From Janibacter limosus (GTDB lineage Bacteria; Actinomycetota; Actinomycetes; Actinomycetales; Dermatophilaceae): a DNA stretch of 64,000 nt. This document shows positions 1-8,101 of this stretch, piece after piece (within the stretch, counting starts at the first letter, position 1; each line of letters starts with the position of its first letter). The notes under the pieces are model-generated. The model saw nothing but the letters and a program-made list of their open reading frames with translations, was not told where the DNA came from and did no database searches. Both the position numbers and the translations under genes were made by a program. The stretch is taken from assembly GCF_004295485.1 (NCBI RefSeq), contig NZ_CP036164.1, positions 186,001 through 250,000 on the forward strand, written 5' to 3'.

Positions 1-300
1 GCCACCAACGGTGCGCTGAAGAACGGTCAGATCCAGGCCGCCAACATCTTCAGCACCGACCCGGCGATCGCGGAGAACGGCTTCGTGGTCCTCGACGACA
101 CCAAGAAGCTCTTCGGCAGCCAGAACGTCGTCCCGCTCGTGCGCGACGACGCCAAGGACCAGGTGGCCAAGACCCTCGACGAGGTCTCGGCCAAGCTCAC
201 CACCGACAAGCTGCAGCAGATGCTGGGGCGCACCGACATCGACAAGGACGACCCGGACAAGGTGGCCGCGGACTTCCTCAAGGAGGAGGGGCTCGACTGA
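1..300 (+). CDS. Glycine betaine-type ABC transporter substrate-binding protein, C-terminal part
   Basis: The reading frame is open from the first base and stops with TGA at 298-300, so only the last 99 residues are present. The visible part (FSTDPAI..NGFVVLDDTKKLF..QNVVPLVRDD, then a helical end with LTTDKLQQM) resembles the second lobe of OpuAC/ProX-type periplasmic-binding proteins. In that family it binds quaternary amines outside the membrane for an osmoprotectant ABC importer. The signal peptide, lipobox and ligand-box residues lie upstream of the window, so the ligand cannot be settled here. No partner permease or ATPase is present downstream. Confidence 0.75.
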   Translation, partial: ATNGALKNGQIQAANIFSTDPAIAENGFVVLDDTKKLFGSQNVVPLVRDDAKDQVAKTLDEVSAKLTTDKLQQMLGRTDIDKDDPDKVAADFLKEEGLD

Positions 301-418
301 CCGGCGCCAGGGCCCGCTCCCGGGGTGACGGAGGTCACGCTCGAGCGGGGAAGTTTGCGGAGTCGATGACGCTTGAGACCTTCGATAGTTAAAACATCAA
401 GTATTCGGAGGTCTTTCC

Positions 419-823
419 ATGGACGTCATCGTCCTCATCGCCCGCATCCTCTTCGCCGCGATCTTCATCGCGTCCGGCATCGGTCACCTGACCCAGAGCG
501 ACGCCATGGCGGGCTACGCCAAGTCCGTCGGTGTCCCGGCGGCCAAGCTGAGCGTCATCGTCTCGGGCGTCCTCATGCTCGTCGGCGCGCTGTCCGTCAT
601 CCTCGGCGTGTGGGGCGACCTCGGTGCCCTGCTGATCCTCGTCGCCGTCGCGCCGATCGCCTTCCTGATGCACAAGTTCTGGGCGGCAGAGGGCGAGGCC
701 CGTATGAACGAGCAGGTCCAGTTCAACAAGACCCTGTCGCTGGCGGGTGGGGCGCTCGCGCTCTTCGCGCTCTTCGCGATGGTCCCCGAGCTCGGCCTCA
801 CCGTCACGGGCCCGCTCTTCTGA
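419..823 (+). CDS. DoxX family membrane protein
   Basis: This 134-residue protein has four hydrophobic segments (about residues 3-22, 45-63, 68-86 and 104-130). An early RILFAAIFIASGIGHL stretch is typical of the DoxX/DUF4267-like family. The ATG at 419 follows GGAGG at 407-411 with 7 bases between, which fixes the start. Family members are small inner-membrane proteins, some linked to thiosulfate:quinone oxidoreductase or redox stress, but many have no known role. No thiosulfate gene lies nearby, so I assign only the family. A strong hairpin follows the stop. Confidence 0.85.
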   Translation: MDVIVLIARILFAAIFIASGIGHLTQSDAMAGYAKSVGVPAAKLSVIVSGVLMLVGALSVILGVWGDLGALLILVAVAPIAFLMHKFWAAEGEARMNEQVQFNKTLSLAGGALALFALFAMVPELGLTVTGPLF

Positions 824-842
824 GCTGATCCTGCGTGACGAC

Positions 843-872
843 GTCAGCCCCGGCCGGGTGGCCGGGGCTGAC
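843..872 (+). terminator. Hairpin terminator after the DoxX gene
   Basis: A perfect 13-bp inverted repeat (gtcagccccggcc, loop gggt, then its complement) starts 19 bases after the DoxX stop codon. There is no U-tract, as is common in GC-rich actinobacteria. It also lies just beyond the end of the convergent tetR gene, so it could serve both strands. Confidence 0.6.
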
Positions 873-931
873 GCGTGTCTGCGGGTCGACGGGTCCAGTG
901 CTCCTGAGGGTCGAGCGCTCCTGAGGGTCGC

Positions 932-1501
932 TCAGGTCGTCTCGGATGCCAGGGCGTCGCCGATGATCCGCGCCGCTCCGGCGACATCGGGACCGGCGCC
1001 GTCGAAGCGCTGCGCGTTGGCCTCGTCCATCACCACGGCGACGAAGGTCTGGGCCGCCTGACGGCGCATGACCGGGTCGATCGTGTGCTCGATCGCGACG
1101 TCGAGGACGCGCTCGGTGAGCTCGATGATGCTGTCGCGCAGGGCCGTGAGGTGCTCACGAACCTCGGGGTGGGTGCCGGACTCACGCCAGATGATCGTGC
1201 GCAGGACGATCGACTCGTGCCGCCCCAGTCCGAGCGTGCGGGCGAGCGCGACGAGCGAGGCGACAGGATCGCCGGGCCTGGCCACCTCGACCGGCTCGCA
1301 CAGAGGGTGCGAAGGGAGCCGCTCGGCCAGGAGCGCGCGCAGGATGTCGACCTTGCGGGGGAAGTAGTAGAAGACCAGCCCCTTGGGCACGCCGGCCCCG
1401 TCGGCGATCGCGGTGGTGCCGGTGGCGGCAAAGCCACCACCGGCGAACTGCGCCTCGGCTGCGTCGAGGATGCGTTCACGACGCGAGGTCGAGGTGCCCA
1501 T
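932..1501 (-). CDS. TetR family transcriptional regulator
   Basis: This 189-residue protein has an N-terminal TetR helix-turn-helix at about residues 8-58 (RERILDAAEAQFAGGGF.. TAIADGAGVPKGLVFYYF) and a divergent helical ligand-binding domain. The ATG at 1501 is preceded by AGGAG, which overlaps the stop of the SPW gene 9 bp upstream. The two genes therefore form one operon read right to left. A TetR-like operator lies upstream of the pair at 1946-1963, implying autorepression. The ligand is unknown. Confidence 0.88.
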   Translation of the reverse strand: MGTSTSRRERILDAAEAQFAGGGFAATGTTAIADGAGVPKGLVFYYFPRKVDILRALLAERLPSHPLCEPVEVARPGDPVASLVALARTLGLGRHESIVLRTIIWRESGTHPEVREHLTALRDSIIELTERVLDVAIEHTIDPVMRRQAAQTFVAVVMDEANAQRFDGAGPDVAGAARIIGDALASETT

Positions 1502-1510
1502 CTGCGTCTC

Positions 1511-1873
1511 CTAGTGGGTGGGGGCCGCGTGGTGCATGCTCGCGCTGACCATCGGGAGCGTCATCACGCCGACGATGAACGCGACGACGCCGGTGATCCA
1601 CGCGGTCCAGGCAAGACCGCTCAGGTCGGTGAAGCCCATGACCCACGGGGCGATGAAGAGCAGCACCCCGAGCACTGCGTGCGAGCCCTCGCCCATCGTG
1701 GCCCTCGCGCTCGGCGCGAGGAGGGAGTAGGCCGACGCGATCACGGTCAGGCCACCGAGGATGACCATCGTCCATGTCGCGCGTGTGTCCGTCGTGGTGA
1801 CCAGAGGAGCCAGCAGTGCCACCACGCCGGCGATCAGGGCCACCCAGTCCTGCCATCGAGTCGACATCTTCAT
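1511..1873 (-). CDS. SPW repeat membrane protein
   Basis: This is a 120-residue protein with four hydrophobic segments. It has two related halves carrying the W-x-D-W..L..GVVALLAPLV and LFIAPWVMGF motifs seen in SPW-repeat proteins. The ATG at 1873 is used here; a GTG at 1876 is also in frame, and GGTGGGA lies upstream. It is the first gene of a two-gene operon with the tetR gene, so its level is probably set by that repressor. The function of SPW proteins is not established beyond membrane location. Confidence 0.8.
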   Translation of the reverse strand: MKMSTRWQDWVALIAGVVALLAPLVTTTDTRATWTMVILGGLTVIASAYSLLAPSARATMGEGSHAVLGVLLFIAPWVMGFTDLSGLAWTAWITGVVAFIVGVMTLPMVSASMHHAAPTH

Positions 1874-1945
1874 CACAACATCCCACCTTCGAGGGTTGGG
1901 ATCCGTCGCGCCTGAGGCGGATCGTGTCCTTCAATTCTCGACCTG

Positions 1946-1963
1946 CTTGACCGGTCGGTCAAG
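1946..1963 (-). promoter_or_regulatory. Probable TetR operator of the SPW-tetR operon
   Basis: The sequence cttgaccggtcggtcaag has arms CTTGACC and GGTCAAG, a layout common for TetR operators. It lies about 70 bp upstream of the SPW start and well upstream of nothing else on that strand, so autoregulation is the simplest reading. Repressor binding is inferred. Confidence 0.55.
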
Positions 1964-2001
1964 GCCTGCGGAGGGCTATGACGCAGTAGGACACGCCGAG
2001 A

Positions 2002-2049
2002 ACGACGAAGGGCGCCGCCCACCTCGTGGTGGACGGCGCCCTTCGTCGT
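2002..2049 (-). terminator. Hairpin terminator after the Fe-S oxidoreductase gene
   Basis: A 16-bp inverted repeat (acgacgaagggcgccg and its complement) with a 16-base loop lies just past the TGA at 2056-2058. It is one of a family of CGAAGGG/CCCTTCG hairpins found at operon ends in this window. Confidence 0.7.
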
Positions 2050-2055
2050 GCGGGG

Positions 2056-5000
2056 TCACTCCCAGGACGGGTTCGCGTTCTTCTTCGCGAGGTCCGAGAG
2101 GTCGCCGGTCGTGGCCGGGGGAGTGGCCTGCTCGACCGGGGCGGACGCCTCGGCCTCGGAGGGCTCCTCGGTGGCCTGCGCTGCGGACTCCGTGGCGGGT
2201 GCCTCGGTCTCCGCGGTGGGTGCCTCGGCCGGGGTGGCCTCGGCGGCAGGCTCGTCCGTGACGGGCTCCTGCGCCGGGGTCTCCTCGACCTTGGGCTCCT
2301 CGACCTTGGGCTCCTCGACCGCGGGTGCCTCGGTTGCTGCCGGGGCGGCTGCGGCGGGAGCGCCGGTCTCCCACGAGGGAGCGGCGTTCTTGGCTGCCAG
2401 GTCGCTGTCGCCGGTGGGTGCGGCCGCGGGGGCGGTCGTCTCCTCGGCGGCAGGTGCCTCGGTCGGGGTGGCCTCGGCGGCAGGAGCCTCGGCCGGGGTG
2501 GCGGCCTCATTCGGGGTGACCTCAGCGGCAGGCTCGTCAGCGACGGGCTCCTGCGCCGGGGTCTCCTCGGCCGCGGGTGCCTCGGTCACGGCCGGGGCAG
2601 CGGGAGCGCCGGTCTCCCAGGAAGGAGCGGCGTTCTTGGCAGCGACAGAGTCGTCTGCCGCGGCGGCCTCAGCCTTGGGGGCTTCGGCAGCCGGAGCAGC
2701 AGCGCCGGTCTCCCAGGAGGGTGCGGCGTTCTTCTCGGCGGCCGAACCGGTCTCCCAGGAGGGAGCAGCGTTCTTGGCGGCCGGGGAGTCCTCAGCCGGG
2801 GCGGTGGCCTCGGCCTTGGGGGCTTCGGCAGCCGGGGCGGCAGCGTTGGTCTCCCAGGAGGGTGCGGCGTTCTTCTCGGCGGCCGAACCGGTCTCCCAGG
2901 AGGGTGCGGCGTTCTTGGCAGCCGGGGAGTCCTCAGCCGCAGCGCTGGCCTCGGCCCTGGACTCCTCCGCCTTCGGCTCCTCGGCAGCTGGAGCCGCAGC
3001 GCCGGTCTCCCACGAGGGAGCAGCGTTCTTGGCCGCGGAGTCGTTCTCCCACGACGGAGCCGCGTTCTTCGCAGCGCTGTCGTCGGAGGACGCAGCAGCA
3101 GCCGCAGCTCCTGCTCCCACGGCGCCCGCGCCGGCGACAGCAGCGCCGGTCTCCCAGGAGGGGGCGGCGTTCTTGGCGGCAGGGGTCGCGGCCGGGGCCT
3201 CGTCCCCCTTCGCCTCTGCCTGCTCGGTGGTGGGCTCGGCAGCCTCGGCCGGAGCTGGGACAGCGGTCTTGGGCTCGGCCTCGGCCTGCTCCTCGGACTC
3301 GGTCGGGGCGGCCTTGGTCGGGACCGTGGCCTCCTTGATCGACGCGAGCAGCATCTGCGCGACGTCGACGACCTCGATGTCCTCGGACGCGCCCTCGGAC
3401 TGCTTGGCCGTCAGGCCGTCGCTGAGCATGACGCGGCAGAAGGGGCAGCCGACGGCGATCCGGTCGGCGCCGGTCGCGATGGCCTCCTCGGTGCGGTTGA
3501 GGTTGATCCGCGACCCGAGCTGCTCCTCCATCCACATGCGAGCGCCACCGGCGCCACAGCAGAAGGACTTCTCCTTGGAGCGCTCCATCTCCTTGAGCTC
3601 GACCCCGGGCAGGGCGGAGATGAGCTCACGGGGCGGGGCGTAGACGTTGTTGTGACGGCCCAGGTAGCAGGGGTCGTGGTAGGTCACCGACGGGCCGGTG
3701 GAGGCGACGTCCTTGTTGCTGGAGCGGCGCGGAGCCTCCGCACGGTTGACCGGGACGATCTTCTTCTCGCGGACCAGGCGGTTGAGCAGCTGCGTGTGGT
3801 GCAGCACCTCGTAGTTGCCGCCCAGCTGCGGGTACTCGTTCTTGATCGTGTTGAAGCAGTGCGCGCAGGTGACGACGATCTTGGTCGCGCCGACCTCGTT
3901 GAGCGTCGCGACATTCTGCTCCGCGAGCATCTGGAAGAGCACCTCGTTGCCCGCGCGGCGAGCGGAGTCGCCGGTGCAGGTCTCGCCGTTGCCCAGGATC
4001 GCGAAGTCGACACCCGCGTGGTCGAGCAGCTCGGCCACGGCGCGCGAGGTCTTCTTGGCCCGGTCCTCGTAGGCGCCGGCGCAGCCGACCCAGAAGAGGT
4101 AGTCGACGTCATCGGCCGACTCGACGTCCTCGCCGAGCACCTTGACGGAGAAGGGAAGGTCCTTCGCCCAGTCCATGCGGGCCTTGGCGCCCATGCCCCA
4201 CGGGTTGCCCTTGGACTCGAGCTTCTTGAACAGGCCCCCGAGCTCGCTCGGGAAGGCCGACTCGATGAGGTTCTGGTAGCGACGCATGTCGACGATGTGG
4301 TCGACGTGCTCGATGTCGACCGGGCACTGCTCGACGCAGGCGCCACAGGTGGTGCAGGACCACAGGACGTCCTCGTCGATGACGGCGTCAGGACCGTGCG
4401 GGTTGTACGCCGACAGCGGGTTCTCCGGGTCGTAGCCGGTCTGCCCGATGAGAGCCATCTGGCCCCAGTCGATGACGGGCGGCTCCTCGACGGAGACCGC
4501 GGCGTCGGCGCCGCTCTGCATCGGGGGTCCGGCCAGGGCGACGGCCCCGTGGGCGGTCTGCGCACGGGTGCCGCCCGGGGAGGACAGGACGCCGGAGACG
4601 CCCTGCGCGGCCGCCAGGTACGGAGCCTTGGAGTGCGCGTGATCGCGCAGCGTCATCATCAGCAGCTTGGGGGAGAGCGGCTTCTCGGTGTTCCACGCGG
4701 GGCACTGGCTCTGGCAGCGGCCGCACTCGGTGCAGGTGGAGAAGTCGAGCAGGCCCTTCCAGGTGAAGTCCTCGACCTTGCCCACGCCGAGGGTCATGTC
4801 CTCGTCCATCTCCTCCATGGACTCCATGGAGAAGGGCTTGCCACCGACCATCATCGGCTGCAGCTCACCCAGGGAGGTGCGGCCGTCGGCGTGCCGCTTG
4901 AAGTAGATGTTGAAGAACGCGAGGAAGCGGTGCCAGGCGACACCCATCGTCGGGTTGATCGAGATGGTGATCATCCACGCGTAGGAGATGACCAGCTTGA

Positions 5001-5679
5001 TCAGCGCGACGACGATGATCCCGGTCTCGAGCGCACCGACGGACATGCCGGAGAAGAGCGAACCGATCCAGCCGGTCAGCGGGAAGTGGAAGAGCGACGC
5101 GTGCGCGGTCTCGCCGGTGTTGAGCAGCAGCGCGCGCTCCATGCCGCGCAGCAGCGCGATGCAGACGCCGACGCCGAGGATCGTCAGCTCGACGTAGTAG
5201 GCCTGCCAGAAGGTCGACCCGAAGAACCGGGACTTGCGGCCCTCGTCGCCATCAGCCGAACGCGGGTGGTTCTTCTGACGGATGACCATCAGCATCACGA
5301 TCGTGATGATGCCGGCCATGGCGAAGAACTCGGAGACCCACTCGTAGAGGAAGAAGGTGCTGATGAAGGGGATGACGAAGTGCGGGTCGAACAGCTGCCC
5401 CGTCGCCTGCACCAGCGTCAGGAAGAGCACCCCGAAGGAGATCATCGTGACCCAGTGCGCGACCGCCACGATCGGCAGGCGCGACATGCGGGTGTGGCCG
5501 AGGAACTCGCGGAAGAGTGTCGCCAGACGCGCTCCCGGGGAGTTGGTGCGTTCGCCCTGCGTGGGTTGGGCGAGCTTGAAGACGGTCAGGAAATGCTTGA
5601 CGGCGCGGGCGAGCAGGCCCCATCCGACGATGGTGATCCCGACCCCGATGACTATCGCGACGATCTGGAGGGCAGACAT
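2056..5679 (-). CDS. Membrane-bound (Fe-S) oxidoreductase with ten KNxxPSWE repeats in its tail
   Basis: This protein has 1207 residues. The N-terminal 290 hold about six membrane helices of the nitrate-reductase gamma type. Two [4Fe-4S] motifs follow (CxxCxxCxxxC at 316-326 and 442-452), then two cysteine-rich CCG domains of the HdrB/GlpC kind (GCAGAYED near 531, SFCCGAGG with C707-C708). This matches actinobacterial heterodisulfide-reductase-like proteins such as mycobacterial Rv0338c, which are about 880 residues; their electron donors and acceptors are unknown. The extra ~400 residues (790-1207) are an Ala/Pro/Glu-rich, probably disordered tail with nine copies of KNAAPSWE and a final KNANPSWE at the C-terminus. 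The ATG at 5679 precedes the first helix. The gene is divergent from cysK. The core assignment is firm; the tail's role is unknown. Confidence 0.85.
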   Translation of the reverse strand: MSALQIVAIVIGVGITIVGWGLLARAVKHFLTVFKLAQPTQGERTNSPGARLATLFREFLGHTRMSRLPIVAVAHWVTMISFGVLFLTLVQATGQLFDPHFVIPFISTFFLYEWVSEFFAMAGIITIVMLMVIRQKNHPRSADGDEGRKSRFFGSTFWQAYYVELTILGVGVCIALLRGMERALLLNTGETAHASLFHFPLTGWIGSLFSGMSVGALETGIIVVALIKLVISYAWMITISINPTMGVAWHRFLAFFNIYFKRHADGRTSLGELQPMMVGGKPFSMESMEEMDEDMTLGVGKVEDFTWKGLLDFSTCTECGRCQSQCPAWNTEKPLSPKLLMMTLRDHAHSKAPYLAAAQGVSGVLSSPGGTRAQTAHGAVALAGPPMQSGADAAVSVEEPPVIDWGQMALIGQTGYDPENPLSAYNPHGPDAVIDEDVLWSCTTCGACVEQCPVDIEHVDHIVDMRRYQNLIESAFPSELGGLFKKLESKGNPWGMGAKARMDWAKDLPFSVKVLGEDVESADDVDYLFWVGCAGAYEDRAKKTSRAVAELLDHAGVDFAILGNGETCTGDSARRAGNEVLFQMLAEQNVATLNEVGATKIVVTCAHCFNTIKNEYPQLGGNYEVLHHTQLLNRLVREKKIVPVNRAEAPRRSSNKDVASTGPSVTYHDPCYLGRHNNVYAPPRELISALPGVELKEMERSKEKSFCCGAGGARMWMEEQLGSRINLNRTEEAIATGADRIAVGCPFCRVMLSDGLTAKQSEGASEDIEVVDVAQMLLASIKEATVPTKAAPTESEEQAEAEPKTAVPAPAEAAEPTTEQAEAKGDEAPAATPAAKNAAPSWETGAAVAGAGAVGAGAAAAAASSDDSAAKNAAPSWENDSAAKNAAPSWETGAAAPAAEEPKAEESRAEASAAAEDSPAAKNAAPSWETGSAAEKNAAPSWETNAAAPAAEAPKAEATAPAEDSPAAKNAAPSWETGSAAEKNAAPSWETGAAAPAAEAPKAEAAAADDSVAAKNAAPSWETGAPAAPAVTEAPAAEETPAQEPVADEPAAEVTPNEAATPAEAPAAEATPTEAPAAEETTAPAAAPTGDSDLAAKNAAPSWETGAPAAAAPAATEAPAVEEPKVEEPKVEETPAQEPVTDEPAAEATPAEAPTAETEAPATESAAQATEEPSEAEASAPVEQATPPATTGDLSDLAKKNANPSWE

Positions 5680-5807
5680 GGTGGGAGTCTAGGTCTCGCT
5701 GCTCGCCGAAAAGGCCTGAGGGGATGCGTCGCTCATCACCCGCCCGTGACGGTCTCGGTGGGTGGGACCGATGACGAAGGGGGGCGGCGTGCGCCGCTGA
5801 GACACCC

Positions 5808-5842
5808 TTGCGATGATGGATAACAGAATGTTGGAATATCCA
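5808..5842 (+). promoter_or_regulatory. Candidate promoter and operator of cysK-cysE
   Basis: TTGCGA (5808-5813) and TGGAAT (5832-5837) are 18 bp apart and form a plausible -35/-10 pair. An inverted repeat TGGATA/TATCCA (5817-5822 and 5837-5842) overlaps the -10 element. The stretch is conspicuously AT-rich for this genome. Regulation by cysteine status is inferred only from the downstream genes. Confidence 0.4.
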
Positions 5843-5917
5843 TAACGTCTCGTTCGTTGTCGCGACCGAGTCGGCCGCACGTCGCGGCACCCTGCCCCAC
5901 CGATGGAAGGAACCGCG

Positions 5918-6844
5918 TTGCCCATCTACGAAGACGCCACGAAGCTTGTCGGCCGTACCCCTCTGGTGCGGATCAACCGCATCATCGAGTCGGAGGCCAC
6001 CGTCGCCGCGAAGCTCGAGTTCTACAGCCCGGCCAGCTCCGTCAAGGACCGCATCGGCACCGCCATCATCGACGCCGCAGAGGCATCGGGTGAGCTCAAG
6101 CCCGGCGGCACGATCGTCGAGGCCACCTCGGGCAACACGGGTATCGCCCTGGCGATGGTCGGCGCGGCACGCGGCTACAAGGTCGTCCTCGCCATGCCCG
6201 AGACGATGTCCAAGGAGCGTCGTGCGCTCCTGCGCGCCTACGGTGCCGAGCTGATCCTCACCGAGGGCCCCAAGGGCATGAAGGGTGCGGTGGACAAGGC
6301 CGAGGAGATCGCCAACGAGCGCGGCGCCGTCCAGGCCAAGCAGTTCGCCAACGAGGCCAACCCGGCCATCCACGAGAAGACCACGGGCCCGGAGATCTGG
6401 GACGACACCGACGGCAAGGTCGACATCCTCATCTCGGGCATCGGCACCGGCGGCACCATCACCGGCGCGGGCCGCTACCTGCGCTCGAAGAAGTCCGACG
6501 TCCAGATCATCGCCGTCGAGCCCGCCGAGTCCGCGATCCTCAACGGCGGCGCACCCGGCCCGCACAAGATCCAGGGCCTCGGCGCCAACTTCGTCCCGGA
6601 GATCCTCGACACCGAGATCTACAACGAGGTCATCGACATCGACGCCCCCACCGCGATGGAGTGGGCCCGCAAGTCGGCCACCGACGAGGGCCTGCTCGTC
6701 GGCATCTCCTCCGGTGCCGCCCTCGCGGCCGCCGACCAGGTGGCGCGTCGCCCGGAGAACGCCGGCAAGACGATCGTCGTCATCATCCCGAGCTTCGGCG
6801 AGCGCTACCTCTCGACGCCGCTCTTCGAGGGACTCCTCGACTGA
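5918..6844 (+). CDS. cysK: Cysteine synthase A (O-acetylserine sulfhydrylase)
   Basis: This protein has 308 residues from TTG 5918. It makes L-cysteine and acetate from O-acetylserine and sulfide using pyridoxal phosphate. The PLP lysine motif [10 protein letters not shown] is near residue 40, the substrate loop TSGNTGIAL is near 70, the phosphate-binding [10 protein letters not shown] is near 175, and the ISSGAA motif is near the end. GGAAGG at 5905-5910 lies 7 bases before TTG, giving the family's usual N-terminus MPIYEDAT. An ATG at 5903 is in frame but would place the ribosome-binding site inside the gene. cysE follows after 2 bp, so the two steps from serine to cysteine are one operon. 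Confidence 0.95.
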   Translation: MPIYEDATKLVGRTPLVRINRIIESEATVAAKLEFYSPASSVKDRIGTAIIDAAEASGELKPGGTIVEATSGNTGIALAMVGAARGYKVVLAMPETMSKERRALLRAYGAELILTEGPKGMKGAVDKAEEIANERGAVQAKQFANEANPAIHEKTTGPEIWDDTDGKVDILISGIGTGGTITGAGRYLRSKKSDVQIIAVEPAESAILNGGAPGPHKIQGLGANFVPEILDTEIYNEVIDIDAPTAMEWARKSATDEGLLVGISSGAALAAADQVARRPENAGKTIVVIIPSFGERYLSTPLFEGLLD

Positions 6845-6846
6845 CC

Positions 6847-7443
6847 GTGTCCTCCCATCTGCCGATCCGCGCCACGATCCGTGAGGACCTTGCCGCGGCC
6901 ATGGAGCGCGACCCCGCCGCCACCTCGCGGTGGGTCGTGCTCCTCACCTCTGCCGGTCTGCACGCCATCTGGCTGCACCGGGTCGCCCACCGCTGGTGGA
7001 TGCGTCCCGGCTGGCGATGGCCCGCCCGCCTGCTCGCCTATGTCTCGCGGTCCGTCACCGGCATCGAGATCCACCCGGGCGCACACATCGGCCGGCGCTT
7101 CTTCATCGACCACGGGATGGGTGTCGTCATCGGCGAGACCGCGATCGTGGGCGACGACGTCATGCTCTTCCACGGCGTGACCCTCGGCGGCACGTCCGGC
7201 CAGCGCGTCAAGCGTCACCCCACGCTCGGCGACAAGGTCATGGTCGGTGCCGGGGCAAAGATCCTCGGCGACATCCACGTGGGGAGCAATGTCAAGGTCG
7301 GCGCCAACTCGGTCGTCGTCAAGGACGTGCCCACCGGCGCGGTCGCAACCGGCATCCCGGCGTTGTACCGCTTCCCCCAGCTGGAGGTGGGCGGCCCGTC
7401 GGCCGAGGACCTGATGTACGCCGACCCGGCGATCTTCATCTGA
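6847..7443 (+). CDS. cysE: Serine O-acetyltransferase
   Basis: This 198-residue enzyme acetylates L-serine with acetyl-CoA, the step before CysK. After a short helical N-terminal domain ([12 protein letters not shown]) it has the left-handed beta-helix hexapeptide repeats, with [19 protein letters not shown] and [20 protein letters not shown] containing the catalytic His region. It is the short actinobacterial/Bacillus-type form; the E. coli enzyme is about 273 residues. The GTG at 6847 is 2 bp from the cysK stop. Tight linkage suggests a co-made cysteine synthase complex. A strong hairpin ends the operon. Confidence 0.93.
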   Translation: MSSHLPIRATIREDLAAAMERDPAATSRWVVLLTSAGLHAIWLHRVAHRWWMRPGWRWPARLLAYVSRSVTGIEIHPGAHIGRRFFIDHGMGVVIGETAIVGDDVMLFHGVTLGGTSGQRVKRHPTLGDKVMVGAGAKILGDIHVGSNVKVGANSVVVKDVPTGAVATGIPALYRFPQLEVGGPSAEDLMYADPAIFI

Positions 7444-7451
7444 TCCGCAGA

Positions 7452-7503
7452 GCACGCCGAAGGGAGGGCCCCACCAGCTGGTGGGACCCTCCCTTCGGCA
7501 TGC
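7452..7503. terminator. Bidirectional hairpin between cysE and the convergent YtxH-like gene
   Basis: The arms gcacgccgaagggaggg and its near-complement close a long stem (7452-7468 with 7487-7503), extended inward by ccaccag/ctggtgg. It sits 8 bp after cysE and 11 bp from the end of the opposing gene, so it can stop both transcripts. Confidence 0.75.
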
Positions 7504-7514
7504 TCCGGCCAGAC

Positions 7515-7856
7515 CTACGCCGGCGTCGGACCCTCGCCCAGCGGGTAGGTCGCCGGGCCTTGGGAGTCGGCGGTGACCGCGCTCGCGACGTCGCGCTGCG
7601 GGTCGCTCTTGACCTTGCTGGCCCCGGCACGCATCCTTTCGCTCGCAACCGAGGCGGCAGTGCTCACGGCGCCGAGGGCCGCCGGGGCCGCCTTGGTCGT
7701 GGCAGCGTGCTTGGCGGAGGCAACCTGGCTCTGGACGGGCTGCGACCTCCAGAGCTGGTTGGCGCCGGAGCGGATCTGCTCGTACCGCTTCCGGCCCGCC
7801 CGCGCGCCCAGCACGTATCCGACGCTGGCGCTGAGGAGGAAGGACAACTTCGACAT
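7515..7856 (-). CDS. Small YtxH-like protein of unknown function
   Basis: This 113-residue protein starts with a short hydrophobic stretch (LSFLLSASVGYVLGARAG) followed by RKRYEQI. That pattern is seen in YtxH/DUF-type actinobacterial proteins anchored by one membrane helix. The rest is Ala-rich helix and a disordered, acidic end. AAAGG lies about 8 bases before ATG 7856. No enzymatic motif is visible. It converges on cysE and shares the hairpin with it. Confidence 0.6.
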   Translation of the reverse strand: MSKLSFLLSASVGYVLGARAGRKRYEQIRSGANQLWRSQPVQSQVASAKHAATTKAAPAALGAVSTAASVASERMRAGASKVKSDPQRDVASAVTADSQGPATYPLGEGPTPA

Positions 7857-7949
7857 GTGGTGACCTTTCGATCTGGGGTCGGGACGTCACCTCCGACACT
7901 ACCCACACGGGGGATGGCCTACCGTGGTCTCGCTCGCCACGGCGAGCAA

Positions 7950-8036
7950 GGAGGGCTCGCATAGTGGCCTAGTGCGGCGGTCTTGAAAACCGCTATGGCG
8001 GCAACGTCATCGTGGGTTCGAATCCCACGCCCTCCG
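7950..8036 (+). tRNA. tRNA-Ser(UGA)
   Basis: The acceptor arms GGAGGGC and GCCCTCC pair, the T-loop reads GGTTCGAAT, and a long class II variable arm is present. The anticodon loop cttgaaa places TGA at positions 34-36. The discriminator is G at 8036, and CCA is not encoded. Confidence 0.95.
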
Positions 8037-8101
8037 CTCGGCTCGACGTCCCGGGCCTCGCTCGGGGTGCGGTTGTCGGGGGAGGGGAGTTCACTGGACG
8101 G

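Noticed and set aside
2026..5823. A 1265-codon open frame on the plus strand
   Set aside because: It is antisense to the Fe-S oxidoreductase gene, and its composition (runs of Gly, Arg, Leu and Val) is the usual shadow of GC-rich codons. The minus-strand protein has clear Fe-S and membrane motifs.
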